A DNA stretch of 64,000 nt. Source: Lytechinus pictus (Eukaryota; Echinodermata; Echinoidea; Temnopleuroida; Toxopneustidae). The notes beneath the pieces are model-generated. The model was not told the origin of the DNA, searched no databases, and saw only the letters and a list, made by a program, of their open reading frames with translations. A program made the translations under genes and the position numbers. Below, in pieces: positions 55,520-64,000 of this stretch. Position 1 is the first letter of the stretch. Each line of letters starts with the position of its first letter. The stretch spans positions 13,465,001 through 13,529,000 of the forward strand of contig NW_026974140.1 of the NCBI RefSeq assembly GCF_037042905.1. Reading direction: 5' to 3'.

Positions 55520-55790
55520 GTAAGATTTTGTATTATTTTCCTTTTGCGAACATTACATTAAGTTTTCACCCTATCATCATCATCATCATCATCGTTGTAC
55601 GGAAGAAGTAGGTAGTCCTGTAGTGCTTCCGATCATTCCTTCGAAGTTTCTTAAACTGGTCTTTAAAACAACTAAACGTGTGTGGAGGGCGGATATTTAT
55701 GGGAGAATTTGGTGCATGGAGGACCAGTGTTTGTCCAGTCTAGTTTTGAAAATGTTTAAAGTGGATGCCGAGATTACAGAAGAAGGAAGA

Positions 55791-55930
55791 CACGGGCAAC
55801 TAGCGCACCAACCGCTTTACACAATGGCTTCTGAGTATCCTATGTCCTCTGCTAAGATGTCGAAGAATGCTAATGTTGGTCAGAATCTTCAATTTCCATG
55901 GATGAAAACAACAAAATCCCATGCTCATAT
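55791..55930 (+). pseudogene. 140-bp duplicate of the 3' end of Xlox exon 1
   Basis: Identical over 140 bp to 55360-55499, covering HGQLAHQPLYTMASEYP through FPWMKTTKSHAH. The copy then runs into T10 and TTGGCCAGG without GT, so it lacks a splice donor. It is open in an unrelated 129-codon frame (55623-56012) but has no evident acceptor. Probably a non-functional fragment or an assembly duplication. Confidence 0.88.
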
Positions 55931-58724
55931 TTTTTTTTTGGCCAGGCCTTTTATAAAACCCTTTTCCCCTCTCTGGAAAAAAAAAACATTTGAAATAAGC
56001 GATTTTTCGTGACCCGTTTCTCTTAACCGGAATTGTTTGAATCCCTTTTCAAAAATTTCTTGATCTGGTTTATGTTATGCAAAATAAGGCCGACCATTTG
56101 TTACCTCTTTTAAAGTCAAACCCATTTTCACAGTCAAGATTTCCTTTTCAAATTCACCAAAACAGTTTTTGTTGCTCGATATAAATACTGCCAATTGAAT
56201 ACAAAATATTCCCAAACTTTTCTATATTTTCTAATGGATAATTTATAGGTTTACATTCAAGGATAAACAAAATTATCATAATCATTATTAAAATCATCTC
56301 TATATTGATTTTATGAGACTTTTCCCTTAATCGTAATTGAGCCCTTGTCGTCCCGATTTCACATGGTTCCCTACATTAAAATGTTATAATAAAATAATGA
56401 AAAAGAAATTTGATTACGTAGAAGAACTTTAATATTGCAATATATTGCAAATAAATTATATGAATACTATTTATGGGCCAATTTTCTATTTTCCATTTTA
56501 TATCTGTTCAAGGTTTGCATTCAGTAAAAAAAATAATCATTTTGAATATAAGATGATCACATTTCCGCCATTCTCATTAAACAGAAATTAAGACATAAAT
56601 TATAGTTTGAGAAGAAAATAATGCCTTAGTCATATCATTATTAGGTTAGTTTAATGATATATATAAATATTTGTCACTTCAACCATTACAAGGATAATTT
56701 ATTGATGAAAATTATTTGTCATTGGGTGAAAATTATTAATTTCTGTCCACATGCTTTTAAACTGACTACAAACAAGAGAAAATATAATTTCTATGAGGTT
56801 GATAGATTGGTAGTTCAGTAAAATATCATCTGCAATAAAATTATAATAGGAATATATGTTCTACCTTTAAGATGAATCAACAAAATAAGGCAAGATTACT
56901 TTGTTTTCATCCTGCTAGGACAATAAGGTTTTAAAAGGGATCTCGATATGTCAAGAAATAATTGGTGGATCGAGGGTTCAGGCTCAGTAAATCAACTGTG
57001 ATGCCGATGGCTTAGAAAATCTATTCGGTTTGGAATTATTTCAGGGACAGAGTGAATTTGGGGGAATATCGATTATGTTGTTATAGAGAAAAGATCGGAT
57101 TGAGTTTTGTTTCAAATTGCACCTCTTGCGAATGGCCGTTTGTAGTTGATCCGTGCAGTTTTATTAATGGGCGGTCACGGTTAAGTGAATATCTTGAAAC
57201 GTCATGTCATAACCATTATTTTTATCAGTTATTGGTTGTATGCATGGGAAGGGCTATGTTATCCAATACTATATTCCTATCAAAATTTAATTTTAGGAAA
57301 CAAGTAAATATGAAAGAAATAAAAATCTATAGTTAGCTCAGTGATATTTGCAAGATTATGATTTTTCTTTATAAAATTTGCAACGGAAATGATTAAAGAT
57401 TGCTACACATGCTGAGATAATTTACAGCCCCTGAAATTAAAAAAGGTATATAGCCTATATAAATGCTGTAAACTCCGCTTTTAGGGGCCTGTATTGGCAT
57501 ATGCACGGTAGCCTGACAGAAGGAAAGATAGTAATATTCGATCAGAAACGGAGGGAGAATAAATGATTAACCCAAAGTACATTCAATGGATTTATTAGTT
57601 TAGGCCCGGGAATACAAGTGGACATGAGAACTCATTATGCAGTATATAGTGCGTATATTGAGATTGTAATTAAAACTGAGATTTGCGGCTACTCAACCGG
57701 CTATAATAGCATTGCTACTGAAGAGTCCCTCTTTGCTATAATCTTCTGCAAATTGGGATTGGTTTACGTTTCGATATCAAATTAAAATGCATAGCCCTAG
57801 CCTATATGAAATGATAAAGAAGAGAAAACTAACAATGAAACAAGGCGGTGTATATTTGCGAATTGTCCTTTCTTGTTGTGATATTGCGTACGTCATAACT
57901 AAGAAATGTTAAAAAAAGAATGTATTTTTAAAACAAAAAATGTAGTTCAGAAAAGATAATGCTACCTCGCCTAGGCACAACAGATTTTAAAATCCTTTAA
58001 AACGATAAATTAATGTGAGCATGAAAACAAATTACTGGTGTGATTTTTTTCCTGATTCCTTCTACATTTAAATGTTTTCCCAAACCGCCACATTTAAGTT
58101 TGAATTTGAAGTGATCATACCATTTATAATGTGCAGTAACAAATAATATATCCAGTACTACATTTCAATGGATATGCTCTTCTTGATGAAATATATTCAA
58201 ATTTATTACATTGATTTAGGGGAAAACACAAATAGACCAATATCAATATACAATCATATATGAGTTCACGATGAATTTGTCAGAATTGAAAATTATTTAA
58301 TTAATTGATTCGGTTTTGTAGTGCTTTTTTTTTTTATTTACCATCAGATTTAATTTTATAAATGATTGTTAATTGATTGCGTTACTTCATATCACAAGAC
58401 ATTATAAAGTGTTATAATAAGTAAACTAAACTGAAATGCTACCAATGATTAGTCCGGGTAATTAGCCTATAAGCTGTATATCGTCATAAGATTTTGTAAA
58501 AGAAAGAACGATATTGACCAAAGCAAAGTTTTCTCTTAACAGAAAATTATAACAATCATACAACACCATATAAAAGGCCTAGCTGTTTTAAGCCCACTGT
58601 TTTGTGTATACCTGAATACCAGTTATCTGCCATTTACAATTATTGATTTATTTAAAACTGATGCTAGTGCATGTTAACCTTGAAAAGGTGCGTTTTCGTG
58701 CAGAAAGATTGTTCCAAAATTTTG

Positions 58725-58985
58725 TACACTGTGATAAATATTGGGTAAAATTTTAACCAGCACGAGGGTAATTATGTGTCCAACCAATTTGGGGCAGTAT
58801 TTTACCCAATGCGGGAAGCATATTGTCCATTAAGGTAAACAAAAAGAAGAAGCAGCAATTACTTTAGAATGGGCAAAATTTTCATCACACTGGATAAATA
58901 AAAATGCCCAAAAGAAATGCCCAATGTTGGTTGAACGCATAATTACCCTCATAGAGCATTTTTGCCCAATATTTTTCAGAGTGTA
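58725..58985. mobile_element. TA-flanked MITE, 261 bp, in Xlox intron
   Basis: Ends TACACTGTGATAAATATTGG and, inverted, TACACTCTGAAAAATATTGG; the arms continue GTAATTATGTGTCCAACC versus GTAATTATGCGTTCAACC. A TA duplication fits a mariner/Tc1-type target. A second, truncated copy is at 52744-52893. Confidence 0.85.
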
Positions 58986-59601
58986 GTAAAATTTGAGAAC
59001 TACCAAAAACTGAGCGTTTAGGCAATATATGTCTCCTGCATAATGAACTAATACACACAGTTATACTTATCTTAGTTGTAAACACGGTGGTTGTAACAAC
59101 AGACGCATATGAACAAAACATCGAAATTGACGCTGTCTCGCATCATGTCTTCGAGCTAAAAAAAAATGTATTCTATAAAAGTATTTCAAGTACCGATGTC
59201 ACTGTGTTGAGTTGGGTGTCTTATTTTGGGCGACGGCTCCACCAGAACCGTCGACTGTTGCACCTGCAGCGCTCGGGCGGTTAGCGTGCTTTATTGCTGG
59301 CTCAGCACACGTCGCCACATTTGCCTATTATATGTACCTTGTGAACACCATTCGCTAGAGGCCAATCTCTGCTCAAAAGGCGCCGTTTTGATATTTTTTG
59401 TATTATCCTCTACCGTTTAACACTTTATGACAAAAATTACGATGTCAAGAAATGATACGGGGTATGAATGGATTCAGGGAGTCCTGTTCCGTTGTCACAA
59501 TGCTGATAATACAATCTATACAATTGACCCGGGGAAAGACTTTTTGTCACTTTTGCATACAGCTTAATCTTTAATGTAGAAAAATAATACTAAGTAAGAT
59601 C

Positions 59602-59605
<4 letters not shown>

Positions 59606-59634
<29 letters not shown>
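59606..59634 (+). repeat. (CT)n microsatellite
   Basis: An uninterrupted TC dinucleotide run of about 28 bp in the Xlox intron. Confidence 0.9.
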
Positions 59635-59635
<1 letters not shown>

Positions 59636-62600
59636 CACAGATACGTTAATAACACATTGAAAGTGTATTATCATTCACAACATATTTTTAAAAATACAAG
59701 TTTTATATTACCAAACACACGGGTGATATGTTTAACCTCTATTTTTATAATCAATTAATTGAACATTAATTGTATTGTACGCAGTTCTATATCTTAAAAT
59801 ATATATTGTATCGTGTTTAATGGAAATAAGAAGGGCTTTAGATTAAGTAGAATGATGGAATGATGATATCGTCGAGTTTGATATGTTTACATGTAAGCTA
59901 TTGGATGACCTGGAAGTACTTAGGGACCAAACTTGTAACCTTAGACCCCTCATGCTCCTAGTGCGACTGAACATGAATGAGTACACACCACTTCAAATTG
60001 ATAAATGATATCACATTTTATTCTCATTAAATTCGCCTCTCACACTGTTAAATGGGGTACATGATTACAATTAATCGCCCCTGTTCATTGTGTACACGGA
60101 AAGCTGGGATGGAAATCAACTCATTGCTGCACCAAAACAGTTAATACTACAACTGAAGTTAGTGATGAGATTTTTAGCAGGTGTCCCGTCAATATCAAAG
60201 ATGTTTTTGTTATGTTTTATAAGTAGTTCTTCCCACTTTTGGTCTAGCATTAGTGGGCACCCCAGAGTTTCAGTTTTAGTCATATGGTAATTATTTTGAA
60301 CCCCCCTTTTTTTTTGGGGGGGGGGGGAGGTAATTCAGCATAGGGATAGCGAGAATAGGGACACGGTATCATTTGATCTATTATGATATTATTTATGACA
60401 TAGTTTCATCTTATAATAAAATATTTCATAACACAAAGTTAACAAAATTTACATCTTAAATTTCAAATTAAAGAATTTTTTCCATAACACAAAATAAACA
60501 AAATTTCCATCGTATATTTCAAATTAAAGTTTACATTTATTCATTTCCAATAGAAAAAAAAATTACTCCATTAGTACCATTATAATAAAAAATATCATTA
60601 CACTTTTGGAACTAATGATGGCTTGCATATCATATTTATTGAATTATGCACAAGAGTGATCAAGGGCAGATAAATCTTGTGATTATCAAACCTCACGATA
60701 TAAGATTGTTACGGAGATGAAGATATTTCATAACTGTTTTTATAGATAAATTTTGAGTCCTTCACAGGCTATTTTTAATCATAAATCACAATCAAACTGA
60801 GATCACAAATACTCATATTGACAACATAATTTGTACAAGTTACACCTTTTTCACTATTTTCTAAACACACAAATCTTTCATAACTAATGGAATAGTGATA
60901 AGTATAAGAACAACAATTTTATTACTCCTTCTGCCACTACTACTACTAATACTATTAGTAGTAGCAGTACTGCTATTACTATTGGTACTAAAGAGAGTAA
61001 TAACACAAATAATAGTAATAATGATAATATTTATTGTCGTTTTTATTTTTATTGTTGTTATTATTATTATATTGAAGGTAACACAACTAGAAATGACAAT
61101 GATGATATAGGACTAGTAATGACATTAATGGTCATGATGATAATAATATTAAACAAGTAACGACGTAAAAATCTATTCACCAGTTTATTTAAAAATTCTC
61201 GTGATTTTGAGTGTGATTGTTTCACAAAAACATACTGTATATAACGATGTAATATTCCATTTATCAAGTTTTATAGGTGAAGACTAATTCAATTCAAATA
61301 GATCGATTATGCACACTCGAATTTTTCATAAAATGTAACAAAAATGTTAAAGCTATGAATAATTAACGAAAGTGTGACAAGGCTAAACCTAAATAAATCA
61401 CAGTGAGGATTGACTTTTAATCCGACATCATTATTTACCCGACAATAAAAGTACAATTCAATTAGCATGATTAAGATTTTTTCATTAATAATATATTATC
61501 ATATATTTTGAGATATCATGAAAACGAATGTTTAGATATAAAATGTACAGTGTGAATATTGGTAACATTTCTTGTCTAAATCTTAGAGCATTAAACCTAT
61601 ATACTCAAATGGTAAATTTTTGATTTATAAGCATGTTTGAGTTTATTTTTAGTTCTTTTTAGCTCATAATTTATGTTTTGCTGAACATATATAGCGTATC
61701 ATTTATTTTTGTCATGTGAATTAAAAAGTATATGGTCTTAGCATAATATAATTTCAAGTCTATTCCTATTCTTCTTGTAAAATAGATCAGTCACTATCAC
61801 TGTACTGTATACTCTAATTTTCATATGTTATACCTTGATAAGAATAAGGTTATATCGTGTCCACTTTATTTCAGTTGTCTCTTTTCCTTTATTTTTTTTC
61901 TAATCATTTCATATCTTAACTGAACGGTATATGTTTTAATGATTCTGTATATACAGTTTATAGGATAAAAATAATGTCCAAAGGTTTCAGTTGGGTGATA
62001 TTCTTTTGTTAATAGATAAAGAAAAACAATGTAGAAACTCCTCTTTCCAACTTACTCGAGCTCATCATCTGACGAATTCTATTGTTATTTTTTATATAAA
62101 TTCTGATATAAATTCCTTTGACATATATCTCTTCAAACAAAGTAGATTGTTTGTAGAGTATGTACCGTACACAATTTCATAGTCTTAGGAAATTAAATTA
62201 CAGATTTATTTTATAATGATCCACTTTCCTTTTATTACGTGTTAACATATAGCTCAGATCCAAGTAACTTTCCAACACTTTTGTTAAAATGTTTTCGTTT
62301 ACTGCCCCTTCCTAACCACATACTATACTACGATGAGATTCAGTATATTGCCTGCATAATAATTTCAAACAGAACAGTAGAATAAAGAATAAAATATTTT
62401 TAAATTTGGGTTTGTAAACTTCGTTGCCCCATCGTTCGTCTCATACAGTATATGCCCTGAACATTGTACAACCAATGAAAATCTTATCCGTGATGTGAGT
62501 AATAGTTTAAATTTATCGTTTTAAGATTGGTTGTATCTGATCATTTTACAGGGCAAACATTTGAAGTTATTTAATTGAAGTTATATATTTTTTTTTCGTC

Positions 62601-64000
62601 TTCACAAAATATTATGAAGAAGATGTTTAAAAGTTGAAAGGTGTAAAAAGGAACTAATAAAACATAAATATGAGATATTTCCTTGTTGGGGGAAGATACG
62701 TATACGGGCGAATGAAATAATTTGCTCTGGTTTCCCTCCAAAATATGACTCCAATTGTTTTAGCAAAAGATGAATCGAATAATATCAAATTAAGTTTGAG
62801 AATTCTCCATAATCATAATGATTAGAGGAGATTGAAACTTGAACAGTTGGATTGAATTGCCGGAAACGACTGCCCGATAATATTTTTTTCGTCATTGTTC
62901 GCTCCGTTCTCTAATCGATTGATTTCATCACCTCGTTTACTATGAGGAATTATTCTTTTTTAAGTCCAACCGTCAACACATTTCATTTAATAATTTTTAA
63001 TTGATTAAATATATTTTCTGTAAACCCCCCTTAAACTTCCAAATGATGCAAATTTCCTTATTACATATTAAGCAACTTTAGTATCATGAGTAACCGCGAC
63101 ACACGTCAAAAAACTCAAAATAATGCTTTGCCCGAAAATGTCAGGAATATGATGAAAAAATTGATTAATCTTAAACTCGTGATACTTTTTTGTTTTCACT
63201 TCGTTTTATTTCCTTTTCCTTTTCTATTCATATTTTCGTTTTCATACTCTTCGTCCTCTTTGTTTTATCATCCGTCTTCTATTTATCATAACTTTTTCAT
63301 TTGTATTCGTATTCTTAAATGATGCAAAGAGGCTAAAGAGAATCTAATAAAATAAGGAATGGGCATGGGCAACAATGGAACCAGTTCATATTTCATTTTT
63401 TAACTTTCCGATACTCGTAAGGATGCAAAATCAAGCTCAACATTAGGCCTAAATATCACAGTCGTCTCTCTGTGAGATAAATTATAGTCATATCAAGTTC
63501 GCAAAATATTGAAATGTAAAACTATTTTAGTAATACAAATCGTCAGTGTTCCGGCGTCAAAACTGTTTAACACTCGGCATAATAGCTCAGAATGTGTAGT
63601 AAATTACCCAATTATTCCCATACATTTAAAATTTTGAAATTTGGAGAAGACTATAGCCTTGTTATACATCTCGGTAAATATGTTAAGCTGTAATTATGTG
63701 GTTTGTTATTAGTGCTTCTCGTCAAATCACTGCGGACACTTCTAGCAATTATGGCATTATCTTTGACAACATCGCTACTCATCATGGGCAGTTTCATGGT
63801 AGAGTGGTGTGTAGTAGAAGGAAACTTTCATTCTATGCTCAGAATTTGTTCTTAAATCTCCTTCGTGATGCTTGGTTGGTTGTCATGATTAGAGAATTAT
63901 CTTGAGGTGAGAAGGCACAAAATGAAAATGAAAATATCCCCTAATTCTCACGTAGGTACTAGAGCCAAATTCTTTCCTTGATACATAATTTCACCCCAAG

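Larger units (their letters stand above)
55520..64000 (+). other. Xlox intron 1 (continues beyond window)
   Basis: Starts at donor GTAAGATTTT. I read through to 64000 without finding a homeobox (no IKIWFQNRRMKWKK-type frame on the plus strand). It is AT-rich with one duplicated exon fragment, one MITE, (CT)n at about 59606-59634 and TTA/CTA-type simple sequence at about 60900-61150. Confidence 0.75.

Noticed and set aside
55623..56012. 129-codon frame containing the duplicated hexapeptide as an alternative Xlox exon
   Set aside because: The copy lacks a splice donor and ends in a T run; the upstream sequence has no resemblance to Xlox.
57052..59420. Possible homeobox or other exon downstream of Xlox exon 1
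   Set aside because: Open frames here show no homeodomain residues (no WFQNRR) and no repeat of ParaHox sequence.

Overview
This is a eukaryotic nuclear window, AT-rich and intron-rich, with no bacterial gene organisation. The repeat vocabulary (GGCCTATA words, a CpG-rich GCTCGCGCTTCGCGCTCGC core, many fold-back elements, tRNA-derived SINEs) and the two genes fit an echinoderm, most likely a sea urchin. The species cannot be fixed from sequence alone. Almost none of the longer open reading frames are genes; the real coding sequence is in short exons bounded by splice sites.

Region 1-41066, minus strand: 33 exons of a C2CD3 orthologue, a centriole distal-end protein needed for centriole elongation and ciliogenesis. 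They run from the start codon at 41066 to position 1, where the gene leaves the window. Reading phase is conserved across every junction. The exons encode about 1,550 residues, comprising an N-terminal C2-like domain, a Ser/acidic linker and further C2-like modules. The remaining C-terminal part lies before position 1. Intron 3 is a U12-type AT-AC intron and intron 29 uses a GC donor. Intron 15 is 11.1 kb and full of repeats.

Region 41067-54903: a 13.8 kb head-to-head intergenic interval made largely of nested non-autonomous DNA transposons, several with readable 8-bp target-site duplications (hAT-like). The innermost gene-proximal one is a fold-back element whose duplicated target site ends 35 bp upstream of the C2CD3 start codon.

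Region 54904-64000, plus strand: exon 1 of the ParaHox gene Xlox (Pdx1/Lox), with its N-terminal motif, CLY motif and the FPWMK hexapeptide block ending at a clean splice donor. The homeobox exon is not in the window, so the first intron exceeds 8.4 kb. A perfect 140-bp copy of the 3' end of exon 1 lies 271 bp inside this intron.

No complete novel gene system is evident. The most interesting signals are the U12 intron, the transposon matryoshka at the C2CD3 promoter, the CpG-rich mirror-symmetric repeat core carried by several unrelated elements, and the duplicated Xlox hexapeptide segment.
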